Positions 48,860 through 61,940 of a DNA stretch of 64,000 nucleotides are shown here, piece after piece. The DNA comes from Paramecium octaurelia. Its lineage: Eukaryota; Ciliophora; Oligohymenophorea; Peniculida; Parameciidae. The notes below the pieces were generated by a model that saw only the letters and a list, made by a program, of their open reading frames with translations, had not been told where the DNA came from and searched no databases. Position 1 is the stretch's first letter. Every line of letters begins with the position of its first letter. The stretch is taken from NCBI GenBank assembly GCA_905182995.1, contig CAJJDP010000025.1, positions 389,680 to 453,679 on the forward strand. Direction: 5' to 3'. A program made the translations under genes and the position numbers.

Positions 48860-49873
48860 ATGTTATAGCAGTGCCTCAAAATATTCAGGTTTAGCTTTGC
48901 TGCAAATACCCCCTCATTAGCTACACCATGGTCATTGAGACCATTCAAGACTGAGGTATCTCTACCTATTATCAGATTTCATGATGCATAACCAACTGGA
49001 TAATCAATAGCATTAGATTAAGGTATATAATTAATTATATTTCGTAATAGAAATATTTAATTAGCCTATCAGAAGAGATTTGGTCTAGAGATTGGTGAGA
49101 TATACTGATTTGTATGATAAAAAAGTCACTAAAGCAACCTTGGCATTGAGAGATGCTGCAGCATCAGGGGCAAAAAATCATCCACAAAAAAAGACAGGAA
49201 GAGCACGTTAAGGACACAGATAAAGGCCTGGTAGAAATAAAGGTATTAAAGCTCATGGAAGAAAGATAAGATCATTAAGAATTGATTTACCAAGAAAAGT
49301 TAGATTATAAGCATACAAGGTTGGTTTGACAGCTGCTCTTATTGAAGGTAAATTCACTGTTATAGACACTGAAAAATTAAATGAAGGAAAGACTAAACAT
49401 TTGGTTTAATTAATGAAGGGATTTGAATCTTTTACATAGCCATTATTGATAGTTACCAGTGTTGATCCTGATGATTTATTTTTAAGAGCATCTCGTAATT
49501 TAGAAAATTTAGAAACATGTACAGTAAGGGAGTTCAATATTATTAAAATTCTTAAATTTAAATCAATTCTTATAACAAAGGAAGCTATTATCTAATTAAC
49601 TGAGTCGTTAAAATAAAGAAAACTAACTCTTTTGGGAGACAACAAAATTGTCAAGAAAGTATTCTTTCATTATTTATCAACATTTAGAAATATTCAGAAT
49701 ATCCAATTGAAGAATATGATCCAAATAAGCCATTGGATCTCAAATTCAAAGTTTTAAGAGAATATTTAGAAGACTTTGAGAAATTAAAAAAGGAGGGATA
49801 ACTAGATAAATTTATTTAAGATATGCCTAAGACAAAGAAGGTTGGTCGTATCAACACAATAAATCATCATTGA
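48860..49873 (+). CDS. MRPL4: Mitochondrial large-subunit ribosomal protein uL4m
   Basis: 318 aa; introns of 28 and 29 nt give exactly 319 codons. The start MLQQCLKIFRFSFAANTP is a likely mitochondrial presequence (basic, Ser/Ala-rich). The L4 core is clear: LRDAAASGAKNHPQKKTGRARQGH (split as LRDAAASGAKNHPQ and KKTGRARQGH), RPGRNKGIKAHGRKI, LRIDLPRKVRLQAYK, GLTAALIEGKF and TEKLNEGKTKHLV. The R-x-x-x-x-T-G-R-A-R-x-G loop inserts into the exit tunnel of 23S-like rRNA. A C-terminal extension (IEEYDPNKPLDLKFKV) is not in bacterial L4. Converges on the CEP135 gene, with 53 nt between stops. Confidence 0.93.
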
Positions 49874-49926
49874 GAAAATTATTTGTTTTTAAATAAAGCA
49901 TTCATATATAATTATATCTATCATTC

Positions 49927-52900
49927 TCAAATGTATCTTTAATTTTGAGGATTTTATTGTATTTCATATTCTCTCTATAGAGATTTCATTTTCTATTTTA
50001 AGTTTTAAGATGAAATGGCTGCTTAACTCAATGTTTTTTTGAAATTTTCAGATTCTTATTTTAATCTTTCCCATCCAGAAGATTAATCTAATTAACTATT
50101 GTCCTTTATTCCACTTTATTAGGATTATTAAGAGACGTAAGAAGATTCATTTTTATAATCTAAATTCATAGATTATTTGTTGTTACTTTAACTATATTTT
50201 TGAGGTTAATATGCTTTCTCTAATTCCTATAAAAGCTATTCATTTTGATCTTTTAATTGTTGAATTTCTTATAATGTATTCATTTGAATTTATCTTTCTT
50301 AAATGATAACTTGCTCCATCTCATTTACTCTTTTTTATTCCCAAGACAACTAAGCATCCTTAAGGTCTACTTATTTTTATAAGTCTCTGTTAGCATTTTC
50401 AATATATTGTTTTTCTCTTTCTAATTAAGCCATTTATCTATTAAAGTCTTCCTGGGCTGCCTAAAATCCAGTGGATATTTTTCTTTATGAATGAAACTCT
50501 TTTCCCAATTACTAAGAATATTATTAAAATTCTTACATCTCTGTCTTTCATTAATTCTCTAATTTATCTTTCGTATTCTTCTGACTTTCTATTCAATCTT
50601 TCTATTTCACGCTCATATTATTGTAGCTATATTTAATATTGATCTTCTCTTTTTGAAGCATTTTGCATTTGAACTTTAAAGAAGTCTTCTTATTTTTCTA
50701 ATTCTACTCCTCTCTGTAACACCTCCTCATGTTGTAATGATATTTATTATATTGAAACTGTAAGTCTTTGATTTTCAGCACAGACTTCACTATAATTAAG
50801 TTGCAAATCATGCATTTCCATATCAAACATTTTAATTTGCTCTTTAAGTCTAATTTCTTATTACTGTAAAAATTGGATTTACTATTACTGTAATTCTTTC
50901 TCCTAAACAGATTTGATAAGTTAATTATTTAAAGATTGATTATCTTTGCTTAAAATTTAAATATCAGATTTCATCTCATGGAATTCTTTTTCTTTGATTT
51001 ACAAAGTGTATTTTAGATTGTCATTTTCATTCTATAACTTTTGATTCTTATAAATTTAATCTCTCAATTTTTCTTCTAATTATTAAGCAGCTTCATATCC
51101 ACGTTCGCCTTTAGTGCTAACCTCTGATAATTTTGATTATTGTTTCTAGATTTCGTTATTCATTTGTTTGATCTGCTATTACAATGAGATGTTAGTTTCT
51201 CTAACTTCATCTAATTGATTTTAGACTTCATCTCTTTCTAAATCTAATTGCTCTAATGATCTCTTTAATTAAATATTTTGTTCTGATAACTAAGTCACTT
51301 TATCCTCTAAATTTTCATTCAATTCTCTCAATTAAAGTACCTATCTTTCATCTTCTATTTTAGTACTGTTCTTTTATTATAATCTTTAAAGCAATTCTTC
51401 CTTTTATTTTTCCAAACTTTCACATAATAATTTTAATTATCTAATTTAGTTTTCATAATCAGTTTTTTATAATTTAAGAGAAGATATTTAAGATTATGAT
51501 TCAGTTAATTCATTATACAATTTATTAGATCTTGAAATCTCTTTTTACAATTATTCATTAATATCTTATAAAGACATTTCATAATTATTTACTTTCTCTG
51601 ATAATTTGATAGAAGTATTTTTAATCTCATGATCATTTGTCTTCAATCCATTAATCATCTATCTTAATTCTCTTGCTTCCTTCATCGCCTCCTCCTTTAA
51701 TTTATTTAAAAATTCCATTTGTTTAGTTTATTGGTTTATTACAGATTCTAGTTTTAAATTTTCACTCTAAAATCTTTCTTTTTCAATTAAAATCCTTCTT
51801 TCTTGATCTCTCAACCTTTCTATTTCATGAGTCAAATTATAGTAATCCATTTCTTTATCCTTATTTCTTAATACGTTTTATTAGTATTTAAAGGTTTCAT
51901 CGCTTTATTATCTTAAATTCATTTGTAACTTATCATTTTCTAATCTTTATTCATTGAGTAATTCTTAAGCTATTTTAAGTTTCTCTTCTAATTAAGAGTT
52001 AAAGATTCCTAAGTCTGAAATTTATAATTTTAGAGAATTATTCTATTATTATAATAATTTTAATTCTCCAACTGTCTCATTTTCAATCTTTTATTTTTAT
52101 TCTAAGATATTCTATTAATTTAATCTCATCTTTGATTACTCTCTTTTATATTGTTCAACTTCTTATTCTAATTAGGCAATGTCCTACAATTTCAATTTTA
52201 TTTATGAATCCAAATTAGCATTCTTTTGTGCTAATTCGCTGAGTTGATCATTCAATAACCGCTTTTGTTATTTTAACTCATAGTTATCTCTATCTTTTTC
52301 TCCTAATTCTTTCTTTATAGATTTAATAAGATTCTCTGTTGTTTACACTTCCTTAGTTAATAATTCATTTTCCTTCCTTAATTGATCAATCATAAGCTAT
52401 TAACCTTGATTAGGATTATGCTATTGAGACTATTATTAATTCTTTTATTCTTATTTAAATTTTTATAATAAACTATCCAAATTTTATTTAGAAACATCCA
52501 TTCTTTCAAATTCTATCTTCAATTCTCTAATTACTTATTTTTCTTAATCTAATTCTCTTTCCAAGTCTCTTTTATCTTATCTCAATTATTAAACAAATTC
52601 TTTTTCTCTTTCATATTCATCATTCAATTTCTTATAATTTCTATCATAAAGTTCCTTCTCTCTTTATTATTACTAATATTCAGACTTTTGAATTTGCAGT
52701 TAATCATCCATCTCATTTAATTAAAACCTTAACTTTTGATTGTCTTCTTCTAAACTTTTTAATGTTTACACAGTATTCTCTTTATCACTCTTCAAATTAT
52801 TCACAGCCTTACTAAACACCATTTTGTCAGTTTAATATGCTGAGACTACTTATTCTGCATTTAAAGCTTTTAATTGCAATTATTCGTTTTATTATTACAA

Positions 52901-53922
52901 TTATTATACTTTTTCAATCAACTAAGAATTTTCATATTCTAATTAATTTAATATTTTTTTAAATTGTTCTTGATTTTTTTCTTTCTCATCCTCAATTACA
53001 GATAATCTTTATTTGATCTAATTTAATTCATTTTTCTTATCGGATTTATTAGGGCTTGATTATTATGGTTAACTAGGCTTCTTCCTAAATCTTTATAATT
53101 CTTTTCTTAAATTCGATAATTCATCATTTAATTTTGTGTTTTCTTCAGTTAACAAATCTAATTGAGTTTAAGTTCTTTATGCCTTTTATTAAGCTTCTGA
53201 GAGAATATGTTCTTATGCTAATTTCTCAATATTTGTTCCTTATATATCCAATTTTGACTTTAATCTCAAAATTTCCTTTTCTCTGTTTTCAATTTAAAAT
53301 TCCAAATGCTTGCATTTTTCCTCCAATAACACTTTTGAATTGTCATTATCTCTTGAATCTTGTTGCACTTATAATAATCTATAAATGATAATCATAATAA
53401 ATATACTTCTTCTCTAATTCTTAGATTTGGTCAACTAATTTTAGTGTTTTATCTGGTTAATTACTTTATGAATAATTATTTTCATTATTTTTTTTAAATA
53501 ATTCTTCTTGTAATTTCTTTTCAGCATTATTTTTTTAACTTAATATAAATTTCCAGTCATTTCTCTCACTCTCTAGCATCCTTACTTATGATCTCCATTT
53601 ATTTTCTTTAGTATCACATTCTTCCTTAATTTGAATCATTGTCATATGCAATTAATTATTTTCATTAATAATTCTTTAATTCTCCTTCTTTAAGGGCAAT
53701 AATAATTGTTCAAACTTAGCTGCATTAATTTTAGTCTATTTAGATATAATATCAACGTACTTCCTCCAATTGCTTTTTTAATTATTGAAAGCCTTCAGTT
53801 GTTTTAACTAGATCATTAAGCAATCTTTCAACCAAAGGAACAGAGTCTATTCCTAATGGTTAACAATAATGCAAAGCATCCAATCTCTTCTTTAACAATA
53901 AAAACTTCCTCTCTTGATCCAT
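49927..53922 (-). CDS. CEP135: CEP135/Bld10-like centriolar coiled-coil protein
   Basis: About 1,300 aa. The N-terminus MDQERKFLLLKKRLDALHYC, then GIDSVPLVERLLNDLVKTTE, matches the conserved start of CEP135/TSGA10 (E-R-K...K-R-L-D-x-L-G-Y...L-P-L-V-E-K-L-x-x-D-L-V-x-T-T-E). Nearly everything after is Leu/Glu/Gln/Lys coiled coil to the C-terminus (WERLKQESENFKKTLSQ). Two introns are seen, 25 nt near 53735-53760 and 28 nt at 53380-53407. At least one more of length 3n+1 is needed for frame, so the exact length is not fixed. Known: Bld10/CEP135 builds the cartwheel spoke tip-microtubule link in basal bodies, essential for ciliate cortical basal bodies. Confidence 0.88.
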
Positions 53923-54349
53923 TTTGAATAATTATATATATGTTAATTAATAAAAAATGGAATTTTGAAATTATGATTTCTTTATGCTGTTAATAATTTA
54001 TATATTTATTATGATTGCGCTTTAACTTCTCCAATATTTAAGCTCCTCATTAAATAGATTTTAAATTCATAAAAGTCATTATTTTATTAATATTGATATT
54101 TTTACTCTTATATTACGAAATTCTATGTAAAGTACCTCTCAATATACCTAGAATACTCATTAATTCTTAATTCTGCTACTTGTAAAATTTAATAAATTAG
54201 TCACAGAATTTTAAAATCTTTTTGAATTATTAAATTTCAGTTGACAAAATCTATATGAGATTGACATGGTATTCCTGGAATAATTATTATATATTGTTAT
54301 ATTCTAATTATAGGCTTATGTTGTTTAATTTTATATTAAAAGTTGATTT
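53923..54349. promoter_or_regulatory. Divergent intergenic region, CEP135 / cyclase fusion
   Basis: About 430 AT-rich bases between two divergent start codons, so it must hold both promoters. No recognisable motif beyond A/T runs. By the standard of this window (20-80 nt is common) it is a long upstream region. Confidence 0.5.
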
Positions 54350-57300
54350 ATGCTTTATAAGATTATCGAAAAGGTCTATAAACAAATTCCATTGAAGTAC
54401 CAATAGAGACTAAAAGATATAGAATTCGAAAACTCATAAACTATGAGAGTAAAACATGATCGTATAATAGATTGAATTTACTAATGGAATAGTCCAAAAA
54501 ACATACAATTATGAGGTGTTATCAAACAAAATCTAATTGATCCAAGTATTATTAGTTTTAACTAGGCCTCTACAGTAATTAAAGAAATAGTTAGAATTTT
54601 CCTCAAAATGGAAACTAGCCCTATTTTTCCTTTAATTTATTTACTTACTTTACCAGAATTATTTTGGTCCGAATTCTTTATTACATTGTATACTATGATA
54701 TGTTTATTAATGGATATGGCTTTTTCATACTTGATCCTATTTTACAATATTAAATAAAGGTGGAAATTCGAAGAGGACATTAATACATAAAAATGCCGAG
54801 TCCTATCTGATATAGATTAATTACTATAAACCTAAAACAAAAGTCCCTCGACGAAAATCGAATGGTAATAATTAAAAGTCGGTCAAATTGTTTGCCTTAA
54901 AAAGGGATAAAAGTGTCCAGCAGATATTTTGATCTTAGAGTCAAGTCAAGAATAGGTATTAATAGATTTTAAGTTCAAATACCCATGTCCTTGCACATAT
55001 ATAAATGAGGCTTCAAAGACTAAAGGCATAATGACGAAGTTCTTAATAAATTTAAGCGGATGGATCTAGTTTTAAACCGGTAAATAAGGTACTATAAAAT
55101 TAAAAAACGATCCAAAAGCTACTTAATTTACAGAAGCAAACATTATTAATAGAGGATAAATTTTGAATCAAACTGATTGGATTTTTGGAATTGCAATATA
55201 AGTGGGACATGGATGTTTTTAACAAAGAGATCGATATTACAATTGGAACCACTACAATTAGAGTAGCTTTTATTTATTTCTGATAAATATTCTAATTTTC
55301 TTGATACTTTTAATCCCAAAATTAATCAGTTAACAATATTATGAATTCCCATCATATCAAAATTCTATAATAATGTGTCTGCTACTTTTACCTTAAAATT
55401 ACTTTATAATTAATTAAGTTTGGTTACTAATACATTAATTCAACATAAATAAATTAGAAATCAAAGAATCAAAGAACAATAAGAAACAATTAATTTAATA
55501 AACACAACAATAATTTTTAGAGTAACCTGATCCAATAATTTAGGAATATGATAAGAAAGTGCTCATTTAAATTTAAAAAGTGGCATCAACAAATAATTCT
55601 GTTGTTAATATTGCTTTAAATAAAAAAAATCCAGCTCAATGTAAAATTTATCAATATAACCAATTAACAAATTAGAATATTTTAGAATTTATGAAAACAG
55701 ACGTTATAGTTTTTGAAAATCCTTAAAAAATATTAAAGGAAAATGTTAGAGTTTGTTTAATCATATAAGACAAATATAGATATTATTTTAATTATGAAAA
55801 ATTATAAAACCTAATTGAAAAAACTACTCCAAGTTAAAAACAAAATTATGACAAAATGCTTTTAGATACTAATAGATTTTAAGCCTATGATGAATAAAAA
55901 ACGTAGGATATAGATTTACTACTGGCTGAAAAATAACAGCCTTCCTTAAGAATTGTAGAAGAAAAAAAAACATTCCAAAAAATAGGATTCTTAAAAGATT
56001 AAAATAAAGTATGCCTATAATAAAAAGAATTGAAAGATTCTAAAGAATTAAAAAAATAAACTACTGATTTATAAAAATTTAATCCTTATAGTTCCTTTCG
56101 AAAATAAAGTGCAAGGAACTTATTCCAATCAAATACACTTGCCTAACAATAAAAAGATGTTTAATTACCTTCTTAATCTTAGAATATTATTTCACATTAG
56201 AATTCCCCTCAAATCTAAAGATAAAGAAGTAGTCATCATCTTTCTTAGTCTTAATTAAATACAAATAATAAATCATAAGGGGGATCATTAAAAAACATTA
56301 TTCCTACCTAGTAAGACTTAAGTTGTGATTAAATTGTAGGGGATGTATATAATGAATAAGATTTCATTACTAAATTATTTAACAAATCTGATGTAATATC
56401 AAATGAAATTTTAATCGTTCTATTAATCTGTAATAATATTGATAGTGTTTATAACAAGAAAGAAAAAAAAATTGAGAATCTTTATTATAATTCTCTAGAT
56501 GAATCAATCTAAGATTTTGTAAAGATATTTGATTATAGATTTATTTCAAGTTCCACTATTGATAATTTTAAGGTTGAATATAAACAAGATCAAATCATTA
56601 AGAAGGCTGTATCAATTTAAGGAGTTATTAAAATTTTTGACATTATCGCATTATTGCAGCCAACAGAAAATCGATAAAATACTTTATCCATTCTAGTCAA
56701 AGACCCTGAATCATTTGAATTAGATGAAGGAGCATTATTATATACCAGACAAGAAATCTGTGAAAAGAATTATAACAATTAAAGATTTCCGTAAACTAAC
56801 GAGATTATAGAAGAGATGTTTTGGGATGGATAGAGATCTATTAAATATTAAAAAAAATAACTTGATTTCTAATAAACATAATAATTCCTGAATAAATTAA
56901 ACACTATAAACGAAACATATGGAAATAGAGAGGAAGAATTAGATAACCTATACTAATAGATTGAATAGGACAGTTAATTGTTCTTTATTTTAGGATTGAA
57001 GTAATTCATACCTATGAAAACTTAATTAGTATCTTAGGAAATTTGTAATAATAATCTTAAATAAGAAAAATTATTTTAAACTATTTTGAAACACAATTAT
57101 AAAACTTGTTTTGTGATTGACACATATGAAGAATTAATGTCCTTTTTAAGAACTTACCACATAACATAAAAAAATTCAACTAATTTATTCCTAGAAGTCA
57201 ATTCAATTCACTATAAATTTAGATAATCTATTCAAAATTTAATAGAAAAATAAAATATTTTTGAACCTTCTTAGTAAAAATTTATTGAAAATTTTATTGT

Positions 57301-59959
57301 TATAAATGCTGAAACACTTGAAGCAATTGTAAAAGATGATTACTTAAAATATCATTTTGTTGTCCTCTTTTATTTTTCATAAGGAGTTGGAGCTTATTAA
57401 TTAGATGAGAAATAGAAAGGAAAACTTTTAAAATTAATAACAATTACTGAAAGATATATCACTTCTATTGGTTCAGGATTAGACAATTAATATTTTTTTT
57501 ATAAATCTAATTACTCCTTTAATTTATTAACTTAAGATCCATAATGTGCACTTTCTAATCCAAATTTCTTAATCACGAAAGTTGATTAAATGTTCAAATT
57601 ACTATTTTTTTATTGCCCTTCCACTTATTTAAATTATGAAGCTATAATTTTAATCTAAATCTATAGAGGATTTTTATTTGGGTTTTTAACTTATATTATA
57701 GATTATTAAAACCCATTTCACACATTAAATGAATTAATTTTTTTTTACTTAGTCCCATGCAATATAGCTACATGTATTTTAAATTATGAAAATTTCACTC
57801 CTTAAAACAAATTTGATAATAATTAATTCGAAATATATAGAATGAGATTGGAGCTCATAAAAAATGGTAATATTTATCTGAAAATAATTAAAATAATCTT
57901 TATAGCATTGATAGATTCTATTTGTTTTAATATATTTGATATATTCCAAAGCTAAGAATTGGAAAACTATTCGTTGTTTATGTTCATAATCCTCGAACTA
58001 ATTGAAAAGCAAAAATATTTTATAACAAAATTAAACTCATATTATGACTTAGGAAAAATGCTAAAGTAAACATTCTCTTACATAATTGTATTACTTTTAT
58101 TAGCATTAGTATATGGTCTTGTTATCACAGATATTATTTATTAATTATCAAACATAAATTTTATTTTTTGGATATTTGGATTAATTTTTGCATTATCAAT
58201 CTCTTATGTATTACAAAAAATGTTAATTACAACAGAATTTAGCTTCCCTTGCAATAATGATATCCAATTTCATATTGAACATTAAAATGAGATAAAGTAA
58301 CTCTATGAATTTTTAAAATAATTGAACAAAAACAATTCAAATGAAGCAAAATAATTTATAGAAAAATTATTTGAAGGAAAGGATTTTATGGATGAATGTC
58401 TTTTAAAGAAAATTAAGGGAGATTAATAAATGACTGATCAAATGGAAAAAGACTTAAAATTTACAGATAAAATAACAGAAAAGGATTTTCTAAATTCACT
58501 CAAACCATAAAATAAATATATTTTTTCTATTTACGAATTAACTATATTTGGAATTAGAATCTATTAATAAATCAGCAATCTTCAGATAGCTTATCTAGTG
58601 ATTTCTGTAGTTTAGTTTGTAATAATGAGTCTGTTACCATTAATTTAAATATCTAAATTTAAACCTTTAGTCTTAATTAGTTTAAGATTGTTATTTTTTA
58701 TTGTTCTACATGCATTATTGGATACTAATTTAAATGAAACTTTAATGTTTATGATTTCTATTTCTTTGGCTCACCATCCGTTGTTAGGAATTTATGGATA
58801 CTATTGTGTCTGTTTTATTTCAACAGTATTAGATATGTTCATGGTAGGAATATTTAATGAAGCTAATCCCTATTATATTCTAAATCATGGATTAATTCTT
58901 GTAGAGATTAGCCTTCCATTAATATTTCAGGTTTACAAAACAGAATTCCTATAAAGATATTAATATATCTTGTAAAATAAACTATTAGATGAGTATAAAA
59001 AGCTAAATGATGCCCTGGGTTTGTTGATGCCACGATTCATTAAAGAAAGAATGTCAAAAGGATAGATATAAATATCAGAAGATCAAGGAGATGTTGCCAT
59101 TTTATTTTGCGATATTTATGATTTTGATGACATTATCAGAAATGAATAAATCAAAGTTGTCGAATTTTTAGATAATTTGTATCGTTAATTTGATTAATTC
59201 TGTTAAGCAAATGAATTGTAAAAAATTGAAACGGTAGGTAAGACCTATATGGCAGCAGGTGGCTTGAAGGATTATAATATGTCTGATAATTTGAATCCAA
59301 CAGAAAGAATTTTAGATGCTGCTCTTTAGATGCAGGAAAGTGTTAAAACTATGAAATATGGAGATAAAAAGGCTGTTGTTCTTAAAATTGGTATACACTA
59401 TGGTAGAGTTATTGCTGGAGTAATAGGTGCTCATAAGCCATAGTTTTCATTAATAGGAGATACTGTTAATACAACAAGTAGAGTTTGTTCAACATCTGAA
59501 CCAGGAATTATAACTCTAAGTTAGTAAGCTTATGAAAAGGTTAGTAATAAAAAATACTAATTTAAATTAAGAGAGGTTGAAGCTAAAGGTAAGGGAACTA
59601 TAAAAACATATTAGTTTATTAAAAGCAATAAAAAATAATAGTAAGCTATTCTTAAGGTTGCTGATGATGTTTCTAAATCTCCAAATCCACATTTATAAAA
59701 TTAGATGTTCAAAAAAATACAAGAAAATTTGAAGAGTAAGCAAAGCACTATTTTAAAAAAAGTTTCTTTAAATGAAGAAAGACAAGATGCAGGTCCAATA
59801 ACTATATAAAATACTAATGTGAATGTAAATACAAAGTTAATACCTAATGCAACTCCTTAATCAATATAACCAATGATAAGAGCATCTTCGAGGTCAGTAT
59901 TTAATTCTTCATACTAAATGGGATTACTTACACCAAATGAATAAGAATAAGATAATATC

Positions 59960-60015
<56 letters not shown>

Positions 60016-61894
60016 TAATATAAATATTAATAATATTAATAATAATAATAATATTATTATTAATAACAATAGTAACAATAATAATAACAATAATAACAAT
60101 ATAAATAAATTTGAAGAAAAAGAAAAATTTAATATTAATATTATTTAAGGAGATGGATTAAAATCAAGTATTCCTCTAGGAGGCTATGTTGCAGTAGGCT
60201 CGTATACAAAAAGAATTTCAAATCTAGCCTTAGAATTAAATGCTACTAAATCAAGAAAAACAGTATATAAAAGAGCTGGTACTAAAACAAATATAACTGA
60301 TTAAGAGCAGCTCTTAGGAATGGGTACAAGTGGTTAAAAAATGGCGGAAAGTGTAAAAGTTGAGTTGCCTGGTGTAAAAAGAAAGAGAACAAGAATAATT
60401 ATTGAAAAATAAATGGATTTTATAGATAGGATTGAATCTTTATCAGCTCACAAAACCCCAAAAGAGTTGAAAATCTAATCCCATATGGATGAATTGGAAA
60501 TAAGAAAACTAATTGATATAGAGGATAGCATTTATTAAAATGAATTTGATCTAAAAAATGTGGAAGAAAAGGTTGAATTATAAAAGTATGGTATTTAAGA
60601 ATCTGATTATAAAAGTGATAGTCATGACACATACTTTTCCATATATGATCAATATAAGGATTTTGATATAAAATAGGTAAAGATTTTTATTGTTTTTATT
60701 GTAATATTATTGATAATAAAGAATTTGTTCTATTATTTATTATCAACAATTAATGAAAGATTATAGGTGATAATTATTTGTTAGTCAGTAATTAGTTTGA
60801 TGCTTTCAATAATAATTTATCATTTAAAGAAGATATTAGCGTTGAAATTACTTATAGGATTCTATTTTCTAATATTTTGCATAATAAATATTTTAATTAT
60901 CTATATTCATAATATAGAAATGGAAATAATCTTTTAGATAAGTCAAATAACTGCTGTTTATTTGAACTTAATTTATTTATAGATTTACAATCGAATGGAT
61001 CGAATCAAATTATCTGCTGCATACACAATATTAATCTTAATCAATTTATTATATAATGAATATATTTTGGATATTATTCTTTTTACGGTTTGCATACTAG
61101 TTTCAAGTTTGATTATTCAAGAAAAGGAGTTGAAATTATTAGCTGAAAATTATTAATGCTTTTCACAATTTGAATCCAAAAATGCAAAATAAACTTAGAT
61201 TTTATAATATCTATTGCCATAACACATAATAGGTAGATTCTTTTCAACAGACATCACTACAACAGACAACTTCACTGATGTTTTTGAAAGTTGTACTATT
61301 CTGTTTGCTGATATTGCAGGATTTACAAAATATTCGAGTTCAGTTGAGCCAGAATAAGTAGTTAATATGCTCAGAATATTATTTCAATAATTTGATGAAG
61401 CCTGCCAAAAATTTCAAGTTTACAAATTATACACAATTGGTGATTGCTATGTGTGTATGGGTATTATAGATGCAAATAACAGAGATCCTGTTGGAGAAGT
61501 ATTTAAATTATTTATTTAATAGGCAATTAATGTTGTTCTATTTGGATTAAAAATGATACAGATTATCCAATAGATTAATAAAGACCCTTAGTTTTAACAC
61601 TTAAATATGAGGATTGGAGCCCATACAGGGAGAGTGATAGGAGGTGTTGTAGGAACAGATGTTGTTAGGTATGATATTTATGGAGAAGATGTTACAACAG
61701 CCAACAAGATGGAATCAAAGGGACAAGAAGGTAAAATAATGGTAAGCTAAGCAACAAAGGATTTGATAGAAAGTGATGATGAATGCATTGGTATTTTCGA
61801 TTTTGAATTTGCTTAAGATGTTTATTTGTCTTAAAATAATACTACAATATCTACTTATTTTGTAAACTTTGATTAAAATGGCGATGATTAATGA
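54350..61894 (+). CDS. Guanylyl cyclase fused to P4-ATPase-like module
   Basis: About 2,492 aa. Introns of 22 nt (54449-54470), 20 nt (54546-54565) and, in frame, 24 nt (61499-61522) give a whole number of codons; the remaining 7 kb is one TGA-free frame. N-terminal half: P4-ATPase plan with early TM pair (PLIYLLTLPELFWSEFF), actuator-like LKVGQIVCLKKGQKCPADIL, then TM, nucleotide-domain-like YNSLDESIQDFVKIFDYRF, and a later TM block. The P-site D-K-T-G-T is missing: the aligned spot reads VIVFENPQK. C-terminal half: two cyclase domains. The first has GDVAILFCDIYDFDD, KIETVGKTYMAAGG and FSLIGDTVNTTSR; the second has TILFADIAGFTKYSS and TIGDCYVCMG with both metal Asp. Glu and Ser at the purine-selecting sites (59228-59230, 59447-59449) favour GTP. 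A poly-Asn linker and TM set separate the domains. Confidence 0.93.
59958..60110 (+). repeat. AAT/AAC microsatellite coding for poly-Asn
   Basis: About 150 bases of (AAT)n with AAC, ATT and ATA interruptions. In the cyclase frame they encode a run of some 50 mostly Asn residues between the first cyclase domain and the second membrane block. The reading keeps frame through the repeat. Interruptions suggest it is not a fresh expansion. Length is expected to vary among alleles or paralogues. Confidence 0.9.
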
Positions 61895-61940
61895 ATCATT
61901 ATTATATTTTAAATTAAACTAATCTTTATTATACATGATT

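Noticed and set aside
58688-58954. A short standalone membrane protein on the plus strand
   Set aside because: It is an internal piece of the cyclase fusion, cut out only because flanking TAA/TAG were read as stops.
59914-60099. A minus-strand frame rich in Leu, looking like a membrane helix
   Set aside because: It is the antisense of the AAT/AAC poly-Asn repeat inside the cyclase gene; the plus frame is continuous through it.
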